Below are positions 1 to 12,780 of a stretch of DNA of 64,000 nt, one piece after another. The notes beneath the pieces were generated by a model, which was given only the letters and a program-made list of their open reading frames with translations, ran no database searches and was not told the origin of the DNA. Each line of letters begins with the position of its first letter. Position 1 is the first letter of the stretch. Made by a program: the position numbers and the translations under genes. The DNA comes from Paralvinella palmiformis (Eukaryota > Annelida > Polychaeta > Terebellida > Alvinellidae), in NCBI GenBank assembly GCA_025642065.1, contig JAODUP010000269.1, positions 424,501 to 488,500 on the forward strand, in the 5' to 3' direction.

Positions 1-94
1 TTAACAGTCATGTTATTTTGAAACCTTTTAATTACATTTAATTGATGAGACTTTCTCTCTGTGCTGGTACCTTGTTGGTGGTGAGGAGGCTTGC

Positions 95-2285
95 ATGTCT
101 CAAGGACTATACCGGCGGGGGCTTAAGCCCCTGGCAGGTTTAACCAAGCCAGGACAGGTCTCAGAGGAGGGACCAGACAAAGCCCAGCACCTGGTCCTCC
201 AGGTTGGGGGTTGGGCATGGGACTGACAACCCACCCCATAAAATAAATTATTGTTACGGAAACCACAACACCAGGAAGGCAAGTGTGTGACCGATAGTCT
301 GCTCGGCCCAAAACTAACATCAGCATAGGGACATGGAATGTCTGTACAATGAACAAGACCTCAAAGTTAGCATAAGTCATCCGCGAGATGAAAAGATACA
401 GACTGGACATACTATACTCAGGACATACTATACTCAAGACCGTGGTGTAGCCCTTGTAATCTCCAAGCAGAAGGCCAACACCTTGCTGGAATTGGAACCA
501 ATCAGTGATAGGATAATGAAAGCACGCTTCAACTCCAAACACTGCAAGCTTACAATCAAGAACACCTATGTCAAAGTAGCTACCAAAGTCTTGAGCAAAA
601 ACAACTCAAAATCAAGATGCTGAGTACCAAATCAGCGAGACTCCAACAAGTCCAAAAAGCATACAATGGCAAAGAAGTGAAGAATGAAGAAGAGTGCCAG
701 GAATGACAAGAGGTCCTATGTAGAAGGGCTAGCAGCAGAAGCTGAGAGTGCTGCGGCAAGAGGTGAAATGAGCACTGTCTACAAGATCACCAAATGTCTC
801 TGTGGTAATTACACTCTGCCCCTGTGAAAGGCAAAGATGGCAGCACTATTACAACTGAATGTGAACAAGCTGATAGATGGGTTGAATATTTCTGTGAAGT
901 CCTGAAACACCCTCAGCCAGATGAACCCTCCGACCCCCCACCAGTGCCAGATGACCTCAACATCGACACCAGTCCCCCAACAGAAGCAGAAGTTAGAAAT
1001 GCCATCAAAGCTATGAAGAGTAGAAAAGCCCCAGGCGTAGACTCCATTCATGCTCAAATGTTGAAGGCTGACCTCAGTACAGCTACAAGAGTCCTGACTA
1101 ACTTGTTTGACACCATTTGGGATAAAGAGACTATCCCAAGTGACTGGGACAAAGGACTCATTATAAAGATCCCTAAGAAAGTCAACCTCCAAGTCTGTGA
1201 CAATTGGCGAGGAATCACACTCTTGTCCATCCCCAGCAAAGTCTTCTGTAGAATCCTTCTTGGAAGAATCGAGATAGCTATCGATAAGAAGAAGCTGAGA
1301 CAAGAACAAGCGGGAATCCAGAAGAGAAGAGGGTGTACTGACCAGATATTTGCATTAAGAAACATCATAGAGCAGACTCTAGAATGGAACTGCCCACTGT
1401 ATATCAACTTCATTGATTTCAAAATGGCATTTGATAGTATCCACCATGACACTCTGTGGAAGATCCTAAGATTCTATGGAGTACCTCTAAAGATTGTTTC
1501 ACTGATAGAGAAATTCTACAACCACTTTGAATGCAGTGTCATCCTCAGTAATACATCCTCTGAGTGGTTCCCAGTGAAATTGGGTGTTAGACAGGGATGC
1601 ACCCTCTCAAGTGATGAACATCAACACCACACCAACTGCACCTGTTACCGTAAATGGTGAACCACTTGAGTTTGTACAGGATTTTACCTATCTGGGTAGT
1701 CTCATCAGCAAAGAAAATGGAGGCCAAAAAGACATCAAGGCAAGACTCAGTAAAGCCTGCTGTGCTTTCGCCAAACTGCAAAACATTTGGAAGTCTAACC
1801 AATACACCACCAAAACAAAGATAAGACTTTACAACAGTAATGTGAAGTCCATCCTACTCTATGGCTCAGAGTGCTGGTGAGTGGTTAAAGGGGACATGGC
1901 AAAGATCAATGCGTTCCACAATGGATGTTTGAGAAAGATCTGCCGAATATTCTGGCCAAATAAAATTTCCAACGTGCAACTCTATAAGAAGACGAGTTGC
2001 AACAGTGCTCTTCTTGAAATGAAACGCTGACGACTGAGATGGCTAGGACATGTTCTGAGAATGCCCAAAGACAGCATCCCCAAAGTGGCACTGAGATGGA
2101 CACCACCTGGAAAAAGGAAGCGAGGATGGCCAAAGATGACATGGTGACAGAAAGTAATGGCTGAGCTGTAAGAGAAGGGACTGTCATCGGGTGAGGCTCA
2201 GGCCTCAGCTAAAGACAGGACCTTGTGGCAAAACATTGTTGTGGCCTTATGTCCCACTGGGGACAAAGAGGATAAGTGAAGTGAA
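95..2285 (+). mobile_element. Decayed non-LTR retrotransposon (LINE) with APE endonuclease and reverse transcriptase remnants
   Basis: Translated pieces in order match an APE-endonuclease LINE: a GTWNVCTM motif near 330 (start of the endonuclease), an endonuclease core piece (DRGVALVISKQKA, about 440-480), a reverse transcriptase block (824-1620) and a 3' tail with RWLGHVLRMP and PGKRKRGWPK motifs (about 2035-2130). The family normally encodes one long protein that nicks target DNA and reverse transcribes its own RNA. This copy is dead: there is an internal deletion inside the endonuclease, several frameshifts and stops, and the RT jumps from the VRQGC motif straight to the post-catalytic tail, so the YADD-type catalytic block is missing. 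The 5' boundary near 95 is approximate. The exact clade is not resolved from sequence alone. Confidence 0.85.
824..1880 (+). pseudogene. Reverse transcriptase pseudogene with internal deletion
   Basis: The frame from 824 to about 1620 reads RT fingers and palm motifs: KAPGVDSIHAQM, PKKVNLQVCDNWRGITLLS, QAGIQKRRGCTDQIFALR, INFIDFKMAFDSI and LGVRQGC. After VRQGC the frame is lost. From about 1611 another frame carries the distal region (FTYLGSLISKENGGQKDIKA and LLYGSECW), normally over 100 residues further on. The missing part includes the FADD catalytic aspartates, so it cannot make active enzyme. Its best relative in this window is the reverse-strand LINE near 6 kb, which keeps the region lost here. 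Confidence 0.85.
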
Positions 2286-2738
2286 CTCGATAAATATAAT
2301 GATCCTTAAGCTAATTATGGGTAGCAAATAAGACACAACAATCACATCATTCAAATCTGTATAAAGGAGTATCATATGATATGCCTATTCTCATATTGTA
2401 CAATAAATATTAAATCAAACAATCATGACACATGAAAGTATCAGATCCTGTCCCTGCCTGACAATGACAGAAAGGGTTGTTATGTGGTAGATGTCAAAGA
2501 TGTTCAACTGAACAAATTTTATCACACACCCTCCTCTTGGTGGCTATGAAATTGGAGGCCGAATCACGTCGGCAACTGAATTTTGTATACCCCATAGACA
2601 TTTATCAGGGTTACTCTACCATTATATCAATACATCTAATGGGTCGATATTTATTTTAAAATTTAATCATATGTGTATGTGTGTGTGTTTGTGTGTGGGT
2701 GTTTCTACATATTTACTTTCATTTACACTCTACCTATG
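2286..2738. other. No gene seen
   Basis: AT-rich intergenic DNA with one degenerate (TG)n patch near 2672-2700. The 60-codon open frame here has no recognisable domain or splice context. Confidence 0.5.
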
Positions 2739-3192
2739 ATTCCTACAGCCAAGGAAATAATATTTTTCAGGACATTTTCAGGACTTTTCTAGGATCAAAT
2801 TACCATTTTCAAGGAAAAGAATACAATATTTAAAGGCAATATATCAGGATATATATGAAAAGCATATCATTTTTATTAAATGTATAATAATCGATTATTG
2901 ACATTTTATGGAAACAGCCTCCTCCTCACCTCTTAATTCTGATCCACCCACTTTTATTTAAATTTGAACTGACATGGAATATCAAGACAAAGATTTTGTA
3001 CTAGTAATCTTTTTCTTTTACAATCGAAGTTTTCATCTACAGTCATAATATTTATTCAGAGGCTTTTTCTTCTAAGTGGATTTTTTCACAGGCAATATTT
3101 TTTCCAGGACATTTCCTGATTTTGTAAAATTCAGGGACATTTCCAGGACCTGGAAAATGAATTTGTTATTTTCCAGGACGTGTGGGAACCCT
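2739..3192 (-). mobile_element. Short non-autonomous element with GGTTCCCA-type inverted termini, copy 1
   Basis: Read on the minus strand it begins GGTTCCCACACGTCCTGG and ends CCTTGGCTGTAGGAATC, which are imperfect inverted repeats of each other at the tips. Both flanks are rich in repeated CCAGGAC/TCCTGG words. There is no coding capacity. A second copy of similar length lies at 60176-60635 in the opposite orientation and aligns at both ends and internally. This identifies it as a dispersed MITE-like repeat; superfamily unknown. Confidence 0.7.
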
Positions 3193-5480
3193 GCCTACTG
3201 TTCTATTACCCCGATACTATAGTAGTAGTTACATGTATTTTACAGGTAACTCTATGGTACCACCATATATCACAATGTACTTTGCAAAGGTATGAGAAAA
3301 TTAGAAAGCATATTTGCAGCACATAATAGTATGCAATATGATGAAATAAGCTTTGTCAGAGACAAAATATGTGACTGTCTCTTCAGAACGGAAACTTAAA
3401 AATCGAGATTTGTTGAAAATGGTTGAAATGGTGAAAAAAAGTCACCAAAAAATTATGACAGGACTTTTTTGACTGAAAGCTTGAAATTGTCTATCACTGT
3501 AATCAGGATTTAAAGATCTACAATTATACTTATAGTTAGGATCTAACCTTGTATTTCCCAAATAGAAAATTACTTTTGAGTAGACCCCTCTACCTAATCA
3601 TAATGGATAAATAATAAATGGTAGAGTCACATGTCATGATAGAGTTACCTGTAAGTGTAACTTCCTACCTATTTGGGAAAGCCTGTAAAAGTGTCAGTGT
3701 AAGTAAATAGTAGATCTACTAATGTCTAATCTAATCCCATTAGATCTAGGCCCAAGGGCCAGGGGAATAATGAAAGACAAACTGACAAAAACCTAAACAT
3801 TTTGTCACATATAAACTTATAAAGTTTATGCTTGTTCAAACTCGGTTAATACTTTATTCTTTTTAATGCAGTAAACTTTATGAGTTTATAACTATCACTA
3901 GTAAGGTAGACTAGATCTAGCATCAGTTTATGCGATTACGCAAATCTCACCTTTACTCTGGCTTTAGATCTAGATCTACAGCGAAACAAATCCATTCAGT
4001 GTACTGAATGTACATGCAGCCGGTAATCAGGTTAACAAAGTATTACTGTCCAGAGAAAAATAATTAAAAAAAACACGTGAATGATGAATATACACGATCA
4101 ATTAGTCTTCCTGTATTGTCGTAGTCAAACAGGAGGAAACACCTATCTGGGTCAGGTCACGTCATAACGTTTCTTATGGGATTGTAAGTTTGGTAGTTTT
4201 TTTTACTGTAAGAATGAGTAATTTCGTTGTTAAATCCATGTTATTTCTTGTCGTTAGATGGAAGCACCAGGTGCTAGACACCAATCGACAAACTAAAAAT
4301 ACCCGTGAAATGTTTATATATTCATATTGTTAACAAATCAATTTTGTGTGTGAAATAGTCTAATATTTTCAAAAATGTCTAAACCTAAGATGATATATTC
4401 AGTATATATACTCTTCCACAGTTCATTAGAATATAATATTTATTATATTTATATTTGATAACCTAAGAATGTCAGTGCTGCTACGTGCTGCATTGCGTCT
4501 TGACGACTAGGATTAACATCATGTTGCGGTCCTACTAGTAACTAGTCAACGCCAACAAGCGAGAAACAGCGTTAATAAACTATTACCAGCATCAAATGAC
4601 CATAACATATATTTAGCATGTAGCCAATAACATATTATGTACCTAAACACAGTTTCCCCCTTCATAATGCCCAAACAGTGACCACAATAAAAAAAAATGT
4701 GTGGTGCATTTGTACATTCATGTTATTACATGTATCTCAATAACGGTGATTATTTCAATAATTGTAATCCGATTTTAAGTTTCGGAATACAATGTAAAGA
4801 CTGAATATCATGAGCTAATCTAAAGATAATTTTATTATGGTAATTTTGTTTTACATATTTTTTGTTTTGCTTTATTGCGCCGTTGCATTGTTTGATGACA
4901 TGTTTGTCTTTTAAGTTTTAAGTTGTTTCAAACATTGTTGCAGCGCACTTTTACATTATTTGATATATGTTATCATCATTTTATGCGCTTTGCTTATAAT
5001 TTTATGCCATTTGCGTGTAATTTGATTTTGCATTCTCCCCCCTATTGATTCGTTTGTTAGGAATTTACCATGTTTGGTTTGTGTTCATGTTGTTTGAATT
5101 TATTTAGCTTCATTTCAGTTCGTCTGTATTTCTATTCATTTGTTTTGACAACTTGCCTTAAAATATTGGTTGCAAGTTGTTTTGTTTATGATTGGTGGTG
5201 TCTGCATCTAATTTGATGGCATGGAATGTGGATATAGTCACTCGATCTTCAGTTTCAGATAGTGCTTCACTGAACTTCATTGTCACAATAATTCAAGTAT
5301 AAATAATATATTAAAATAACTCGATATATTTGTATAGCATTGATAAATAAAAAGTAATGTTATTTGGTAAATAAAATTAGCCTTCACATGACTATAGGAA
5401 ATATGGCATTGAAATCGGCGGATCGTTTCGTGATACGGTCAGACTTAAGAATGGCATAATCACCCATATATAAGATAGAA

Positions 5481-5482
<2 letters not shown>
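3193..5482. other. AT-rich intergenic stretch, no gene seen
   Basis: No open frame with a recognisable product. It holds a 15-bp inverted repeat pair (3241-3255 and 3639-3653), a nested smaller inverted pair (TTTCCCAAATAG near 3556 and its complement near 3670), and several AGATCTAG words around 3710-3980. Nothing else can be supported. Confidence 0.5.

Positions 5483-5551
<69 letters not shown>
5483..5551. repeat. (TA)n microsatellite
   Basis: About 34 uninterrupted TA dinucleotides. It lies just beyond the 3' end of the reverse-strand LINE. Confidence 0.95.
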
Positions 5552-5553
<2 letters not shown>

Positions 5554-5594
5554 ATTCTCCAACAAGTCGCTGTTGCTGATGGTGTTTGGCCACC

Positions 5595-7124
5595 GAATTT
5601 GGGGGATTCTTCTCAGACAGTTATTAATAAAGGTCTTTTTTTGGTGGTGGTGGTGTTAGTTGTCCTCCATGTCTCTGCTCCATACAGTAGTACAGACTTC
5701 ACATTGGAGTTAAACTGGCGTATCTTTGTGTGTAATGACAAAACTTTGGAGCTCCAGGTGTTCTTGAGCTGTATAAATGCTCCTCTAGCCTTGTCAATCT
5801 TTGCCTTAACATCCGCATCTGTACAACCATGTTTATCAATGATACTACCCAGATACGTGAATGCCTCTACATCGTCAATTTAATTTCCTTCCAGTTTGAC
5901 TGGCTCCATGCTGACTGCATTAACCTTGAGGATTTTTGTTTTGCATTTATGTATATTTAACCCCATTCGTGAAGAGATGGCTGCCTGTTCACTTGTCTTC
6001 TCCTGCATCTGTTGATGGCTGTGGGACAACAGTGCTATGTCGTCGTCAAAGTCCAGGTCATCAAGTTGCGTATTTAGTGTCCACTGGATTCCATTTCTTC
6101 TCTGCTTTGTGCATATCTTCATAATCCAGTCGATGACCAGAAGGAAGAGGAATGGGGACAGCAAGCAACCTTGTCTAACTCCAGTCTTCACTTCGAAATG
6201 CTTCGTTAATTGTCCACTATGTATTACTCTGCAGCCTGTTCCTTCATAGCTGTTCTTAATCAAGCTTACCAGCTTGGTCGGTATGCCGTAATGTCTTAGC
6301 AGTTTCCATACTGTATCCCTGTTTATGTTGTCTAACGCCTTTTCGTAGTCAACAAAGTTGATGTAGAGTGGGGAGTTCCATTCCAAGGATTTCTCTTCTA
6401 TAATGCGTTGTGTTGCAATCTGATCAACGCATGATCTGTTTGGGCGGATTCCAGCTTGTTGACCTCTTAGCCATGGGTCCATTTCACCTTTCATTCTTTC
6501 CAAGATTATTCTGTTGAAGACTTTACCAGGCACTGAGAGAAGTGTGATTCCTCTGTAGTTAGAACAGTTGCTGAGGTCTCCTTTCTTGGGGAGTTTTATG
6601 AGGTATCCCTCTCTCCAGTCTGATGGCACTTCTTCCTTTTCCCAAATCTCAGTAAAAAGAGGATACAATAGTTTCACAGACGTGTCTATGTCTGTCTTGA
6701 GTGCTTCTGCTGGGATGTCATCCGGTCCTGTTGCTTTATTGTTGTTCAGGTGCTTTATGGCCCACCTGATTTCTTCCTTGGTTGGCTTGTCACAATTGAT
6801 TGGTAGATTCACTATCGCTGGTTATATGTCTGGGAGGGGGGGTCCAGTATGGCAGGTCTATTCAGCAGTTCTTCAAAATGTTCAGCCCATCTGTTGAGTT
6901 GTTGCTCAATTCCCGTGATGTTCCTTCCTTGCTTGTCTTTAACAGGTCGTTCTGTCATACAGCTGTCTTATGTTTCCGTTATCTGCAGCTTGTTCTGCTT
7001 CTTTTGCCAGACCGTTGATGTAGTTTCGTTTGTCCATTTTAACACTCTTCTTTACCTCTGTGTTGGCCTTTGTGTGATCTTTCTGTGCCTGTGCCTTTGT
7101 CGCTCGTGTTCGATTGTCGTTTAT

Positions 7125-7127
<3 letters not shown>
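5595..7127 (-). mobile_element. Reverse-strand LINE fragment with reverse transcriptase
   Basis: On the minus strand the order is a pre-RT linker (LNRWAEHFEELLNRPA, about 6835-6905), RT domain (6812 down to about 5930) and distal tail with FTYLGSIIDKHG and LLYGAETW, fading out near 5600. It belongs to the same broad type as the LINE at 95-2285 but is a different family member. The 5' side is truncated next to the (GT)n tract at 7128. Frameshifts occur near 6830 and 6940, and a stop codon falls after KLEGN at 5880, so the copy is inactive. Confidence 0.85.
5880..6812 (-). pseudogene. Reverse transcriptase ORF of the reverse-strand LINE
   Basis: A 310-codon open frame covers most of an RT domain: NNNKATGPDDIPAEALK (fingers), LPKKGDLSNCSNYRGITLLS, QQAGIRPNRSCVDQI, LYINFVDYEKALDNI, TGVRQGCLLSPFLF (palm) and the catalytic block LDFDDDIALLSH. 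The catalytic motif reads FDDD where related elements usually have FADD, and the palm aspartate motif reads EKALDNI where EKAFDS is usual. Together with the stop at its 3' end and frameshifts upstream, this indicates a decaying copy rather than a host gene. Confidence 0.85.

Positions 7128-7187
<60 letters not shown>
7128..7187. repeat. (GT)n microsatellite
   Basis: About 30 GT dinucleotides abutting the truncated 5' side of the reverse-strand LINE. Confidence 0.95.
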
Positions 7188-7188
<1 letters not shown>

Positions 7189-7391
7189 TGTCAGTTATAG
7201 GAAACCTCTTTCTACGTACATTCGTCTTTTTTCCCAGTTTGACTGTAAAAATATTAACTCTCCGCTCGACTTCAGTGATATTTAAAGACATTTTACTGTC
7301 GGTAGTGAAATCGTGGGGGCTTTACGCTTATACAGTCCCTTTACGTAATATCCGAAATTAATGCTGTATACGATGGTATTCCGTATAATGC

Positions 7392-7396
<5 letters not shown>

Positions 7397-7435
<39 letters not shown>
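7397..7435. repeat. (TA)n microsatellite
   Basis: About 19 TA dinucleotides; short open frames across it encode only YIYI repeats and are not genes. Confidence 0.9.
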
Positions 7436-7438
<3 letters not shown>

Positions 7439-7723
7439 TAATTTGTACTGAACCTTCTTCCACACGACAGAAAAAAACGACAGAAAAGAAACGTTCATGA
7501 TTTATATCGCTGTATATTATTGAGCTCAATAGAGCAGTCATCACTCGCGTGATATCACTTTCATGATATTTGTGATATTTGATTCGATAACTTGTTTAGA
7601 TTTCATGCTAATATCGTTTGCGTCGATCATAATATAAACACGCAATATCTTATCTGTGGATGTAATTAGTTAGCTTGTCAATATATGCATCTGTTCAATA
7701 ATTGGGCTAAGGATACACACATG

Positions 7724-7724
7724 T

Positions 7725-7809
<85 letters not shown>
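7724..7809. repeat. Compound (CA)n(TA)n microsatellite
   Basis: A (CA)n block of about 22 units is followed after one G by a (TA)n block of about 20 units. Confidence 0.95.
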
Positions 7810-7810
<1 letters not shown>

Positions 7811-7982
7811 TGAAAAGCTCACATATCACCGAATCATTTTATCATCCGAATAATAATGTCACTACGTGGAACTGAAGTCAGTGTTCATGTCGTGCAATGA
7901 ATTAACTGAGAGATACATTATGACGAGATGACGCCGTCAGTAACTACTTTGATATGACATATGTCATTTGTGTGGGATCAGT

Positions 7983-8223
7983 CTCTGTAATAGTTAGAGC
8001 CTTTGTAATAATTGGAGTCCCTGTAATAATTGGAGTCTCTGTAATAATTGGAGTTTCTGTAATAGTTAGAGCCTTTGTAATAATTGGGGTATCTGTATTA
8101 ATTGGAATTCCTGTAAACAATTGGAGCTTCAGTAATAATTGGAGTCTCTGTTATAGTTGGAGTTTCTGTAATAATTGGATTATCTGTAATAATTGGAGTT
8201 TCTGTAATAATTAGAGTCTCTAT
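7983..8223. repeat. 18-bp tandem repeat (minisatellite)
   Basis: About 13 diverged head-to-tail copies of GTAATAATTGGAGTCTCT. Variants replace ATTGGAGTC with GTTAGAGCC at two places spaced 72 bp apart, hinting at a four-unit higher-order block. An open frame through it is only the repeat translated (V-I-I-G-V-S) and is not taken as a gene. Confidence 0.9.
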
Positions 8224-8944
8224 CATATTAATTCAATATGGTTCTATCATGGAATATTTGGTCATGGCCATAAATAATAATACTATCATCAAGTTGATGG
8301 TATCTGACATGTCTTATAGACATATTATGATTGTTTTGGGATGTTTCTGTAGTAGAGCATATTCCAAAGTTCGTGATACCAATAGGATTCTCCCGAAACC
8401 TGGATCACTGCCAGAGGCTCAGTTATCACTTGGTGTTTCTCCTGTATAACCATGTTCCAATTATCTTTCTGCTAATTGAAATACTCAAACAAGGTTCATG
8501 ACAATGGTCTAAAAAAATAGGAGTCCAATTATTTAACTTTGTCCATATTGAAAGAAGAATTAAGACTTAATAGCATCAGATTTTCAGGTTGGCGGCTAAT
8601 AAAAGTGTATAGAATCATAAAAATCCTCGGATCAAAGTCCTCTTTCAATGCGCAACATTAAGCTGTAACCACCGATAATACTTTTTTATGACGCCTGACG
8701 CGTATAGAACTATTGAACAATCGTGTGTGCTACTTCTCAAAATTGTTGTACCTCGTTCATAGATGAAGTGAATATCCAGATGTCAGATCTGGGTTCGATA
8801 TTTTGCATTGTGGATCTACATTTTTCATCGACAAAACAATTATAATATTTCATTGTAAGGATTATAGACATCACATTAAATGCTCGAGATATATTGGTTA
8901 GAACCTGATTTAGATTAGCTTTGGTTCGGCGACGGCTTCAGAGA
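8224..8944. other. No gene seen
   Basis: AT-rich sequence with a 66-codon open frame at 8249-8449 that has no recognisable domain. Confidence 0.45.
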
Positions 8945-9128
8945 TATAAGTATTGCTGTTGTGCGACATATTTGTGCACAAGTAGGATAAATGGGCTGAA
9001 CGATCTCCAAACGTAATAAGGCGAAGCGAAAGCTGAAACATCCTTCAAACATAGCTCAACTGGGGTTTTAACCTAGGCACTACAGGACTATGGTTAACCA
9101 TCCTACTAGTTAAACCATCTAGAGGCCA
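8945..9128 (-). mobile_element. Decayed tRNA-derived SINE (family A), minus strand
   Basis: On the minus strand the body reads TTCGCCTTATTACGTTTGG, then GATCGTTCAGCCCATTTA and TTGTGCACAAA, the same ordered blocks as the better SINE at 33946-34150. The tRNA-like head is eroded (the B box reads GGTTAAAACCC). It is one of the older copies in the window. Confidence 0.65.
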
Positions 9129-9176
9129 AGTGAGGTTTCCGGATTTGGAGTATTTATTATTTTAAATTTAACATAA

Positions 9177-9985
9177 AACAATCTCACTTAAAACAATATC
9201 ATCTAAAATAATATAATATAAAATATCACAATATCACCTAAAACAATATCACGTAAATCAATATCACATAAAACAATATCACATAAAACAATATCACATA
9301 AAACAATATCACATGAAACAATATCACATAAAACAATATCACATAAAACAATATCACATTAAACAATATCACATAAAACAATATCACATAAAACAATATC
9401 ACATAAAACAATATCACACAAAACAATGTCACACAAAACAATATCACACAAAACAATATCACACAAAACAATATCACATAAACATTATCATATAAAACAA
9501 TATCACATAAAACAATATCACATAAAACAATATCACACAAAACAATATCACACAAAACAATATCACACAAAACAATATCACACAAAACAATATCACACAA
9601 AACAATATCACACAAAACAATATCACATAAACAATATCATATAAAACAATATCACACAAAACAATATCACATAAAACAATATCACATAAAACAATATCAC
9701 ATAAAACAATATCACATAAAACAATATCACATAAAACAATATCACATAAAACAATATCACATAAAACAATATCACATTAAAAAAATATCACATTAAAAAA
9801 TATCACATACAAAATATCACATACAAAATATCACATACAAAATATCACAAACAAAATATCACATAAAAAAATATCACATAAAAAATATCACATACAAAAA
9901 TATCACATACAAAAATATCACATACAAAAATATCACATAAAAAATATCACATACAAAAATATCACATACAAAAATATCACATAAA
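9177..9985. repeat. 15-bp minisatellite array (ACAATATCACATAAA)
   Basis: More than 50 head-to-tail units of about 15 bp. Left and middle units are regular, with a CACATA subtype in blocks that alternate with a CACACA subtype (about 9414-9475 and 9534-9620). The right end (9775-9985) degenerates to 13-15-bp ATATCACATACAAA units. Because 15 is divisible by 3, long open frames cross the array on both strands, encoding only QYHIK or VILFC repeats; these are not genes. Confidence 0.97.
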
Positions 9986-12138
9986 ACACTTAATTCGGTA
10001 TAGTTTTAAAGTAATAATAATGTAATTGTTTTATTAGTGTTAATTGGTGGAAATGTATTACTTTGTACAAATATACACAGATTTATACACTCCAATTTGC
10101 ATTCTAGTAATATCATCTTCCTAGATGTACGAGTATATGGGCAAATGTTCGGCTGTCCAATTACATATTAAATAAATGTAGAAATCTGATGAACTAGAAT
10201 TAAATATAAAGATTTACTGACAACCGCCGATTAACTGGGATTTTGAGGAAAGGAGATTTTATTAAAAGGTAGATCGCTGGTACATAAAATAAATTGTTGA
10301 TCCAGATATCAATAATACATGTGGATAATCTTCAGGATCGTCTTCAGTACGATATATGTTGTCAATGGGCTACACATAATTGTATCACTATTAGATGAGG
10401 CAGCAACATGACTTGACTTGTTTCTGTATTGTCTTTTGTTGTGTTTATTTTGTGTAATATTATTGCGTTGATCACGTGAACTTTGTACAAGAACTTTACT
10501 GTTATCTAGTCGTTGGACATGTTTTCTTGCGTGGATAGGAAAAAGTGCAAGGTCAACAAGTGGTGTCCGTTTTGGATCTTACAGAAAATCAGGTTAAATT
10601 AGGCAGACCTCGTCCACAGTTAACCTAGAAAGCCTAGACCTGGCTTCCATATTCATACACCATTATTATATTATATTCGCCTAAGTTCATGGAGTTGTGC
10701 TTCGGGATGATCTGGGAAGGTTTTGTCTTTGGATAAGGTACATAACCTAATTGTAAAACTATCCAGAGTCTTTCCTTTCAGCGTTTCAGCCTCATAATAT
10801 ATATATATATATATAATATATATATATAGACTTACGTTTTAAGTTCCTTTTACTTCTTGCTTTCAAGTATTCCTATTGTTCTGTCTTAGTGGAGACACAT
10901 AATAATCATTGTCCTTCATGAGAATGCCATACACGTCATATACACCATCACCTATATTTTTTCCAGTTTTATTGTTGATATTTAATGCAATAAAAAACGT
11001 TTTATTGTTGATATTTAATGCAATAAAAAACGTTTTAAATAAATCAATCTACTTTGCTTAGTTTATTCACAACAGATAGACATAATAATTAACATCTGAG
11101 CAAATTAGACGGGATGAACATGATGATGATATTGATGATGATGATGATGATAATCTAACATTGCCAAAATATGATTTGCTGCTATTGTTGCTCACTTGAA
11201 GTATCATGTCCGATAAACTTTAAATGAATCACTGAAGAATTATGAAATTATAAATGAAAGCTTAAATGATTTGTTTATATAATAATGGTTCAGACAAAAG
11301 CGATGAAGATCTACTTAAATCATTCACCCCCCCCCCACACACACCATCCTCCCTGTAACCATTCATTCCCAAACACACTCAGACATAGACCTGTCCTAGT
11401 AATAGTAACACCAGCAGGAATAACACAGGACTAACACAGGAATAACATAATTTTTAATGTTCATAGATAATTGATAAATTCAGTAAATAACAAAACTAAT
11501 ACGCATCCGGTGTACATATACATATTGATATACTAGATCAGTTATGAGTATTCAACTTTACTTGGACGAAGCCATGAACATCTAAAAACTAAATTAATTA
11601 TCAACATCAAATTGGGATAATTAATTTACAAATACAACACTACTACCATATACGAAACACGGACCAGACAAAATTGAAGAGTTCAGATTGGACTGTGGCT
11701 TATGCCATTTTACTAATAAATTCGGTCTGCAACTTTTAGGAAAGTCCCATCTGAATCAGGGCCAGATACAAGTACAACGTATTTGCGGTATGTGTATACT
11801 TAAGTACATCAAGCAATGTACTTGGACTTACACTTGGCTTTTTGGTTTGTACTTGCTTCCGAAAGAAATTAAACTTGCCGAGTTCTTTACCAAGTTTTTA
11901 ACGTTAATTTCTATTGTTTAATATTTGGATGTTGGTGGTGTCCTTAAAAGTGCCGTATTTAGTGGTTCAAATCCATACTAGGCTAGTATATTGTGGCTAT
12001 GGTGTAAAACGCGGCTAAAACTGTGGCTAAAACGAGTATCAGCAAACTTACACACCAAACGGTAACACAATCAGATAATCCAATTTCTGAAATCGTAGAC
12101 TTTTTATGGAATCGAGGAACCTGGTCATTGACTTTATT
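9986..12138. other. AT-rich intergenic stretch, no gene seen
   Basis: Contains an interrupted (TA)n at 10798-10828, a perfect 33-bp tandem duplication at 10967-11032, a short (GAT)n near 11120-11150 and a C-run at 11328. The 77-codon open frame at 11688-11921 has no recognisable domain. Confidence 0.5.
10967..11032. repeat. Perfect 33-bp tandem duplication
   Basis: Two adjacent identical units begin TTTTATTGTTGATATTT and end CAATAAAAAACG, with no mismatch. Identity suggests a recent slippage or repair duplication. Confidence 0.9.
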
Positions 12139-12230
12139 GCGGGGCGCCTCCGTGGTCTAACGGTATTTATTTATTTACGACTGCGAGGGCGAACCCAATG
12201 CGCAAAAGGGTCTAATTCGCACGCACGCGT
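12139..12230 (+). mobile_element. Partial SINE family A head
   Basis: The start GGCGCCTCCGTGGTCTAACGG matches the 5' tRNA-like end of the SINE at 33946. Similarity fades after the A-box region, so this is a fragment. Confidence 0.55.
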
Positions 12231-12418
12231 AAAACACGCACACAAAACACACACACAAAACATACACATAGAAAGACAGACACACAACAGGGTGTACAAT
12301 GGAATACATAAACGAGAACGTTTTTTTGATTTTTATCTTTAATAAAACAGTAAAATAAAAACAAGTCAAATTACTTGCTAATGTACACATAACAACTTCA
12401 TAATTCACACAGAGTTCG

Positions 12419-12443
12419 GTGTGTGTGTGTGTGTGTGTGTGTG
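12419..12443. repeat. (GT)n microsatellite
   Basis: About 12 GT units followed by a G-run. Confidence 0.85.
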
Positions 12444-12780
12444 TGGGGGGGGTATATTTGACACAGCATGTGTTGTTGTTTTCCTTGTAGTGTAAAAATA
12501 ATAAGGTGAATTGTACCTTCAAAGAAACTTACCTTTGAAATGAAAGGATCTACCTAAATGCATTTTATTTCTACTGCACAAATATAATAATATTCATGAT
12601 TATACTGCAGCTATTAAAGATACCGTAATACAAAAATAACAAATCGCGGTAGACTGTGTATAATGCCTGTCACACAAAGACATAAAGACAAAATAATTAT
12701 AATTTATAAAAATAGATGAGTAACATTGTAATTATTATCTACAACCGTGAATCTCGCTCTTAGCTGAAAAGTGCTTTTAT

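Noticed and set aside
123..542. 139-codon minus-strand open frame
   Set aside because: It is antisense to the LINE endonuclease region and has no domain of its own.
809..1452. Minus-strand frames across the first LINE RT
   Set aside because: They are shadows of the RT frame on the plus strand.
9238..9659. Long frames on both strands in the 15-bp array
   Set aside because: They follow only from a unit length divisible by 3 without stops.
9177..9985. CRISPR-like array
   Set aside because: Units are contiguous with no spacers and the genome is eukaryotic.
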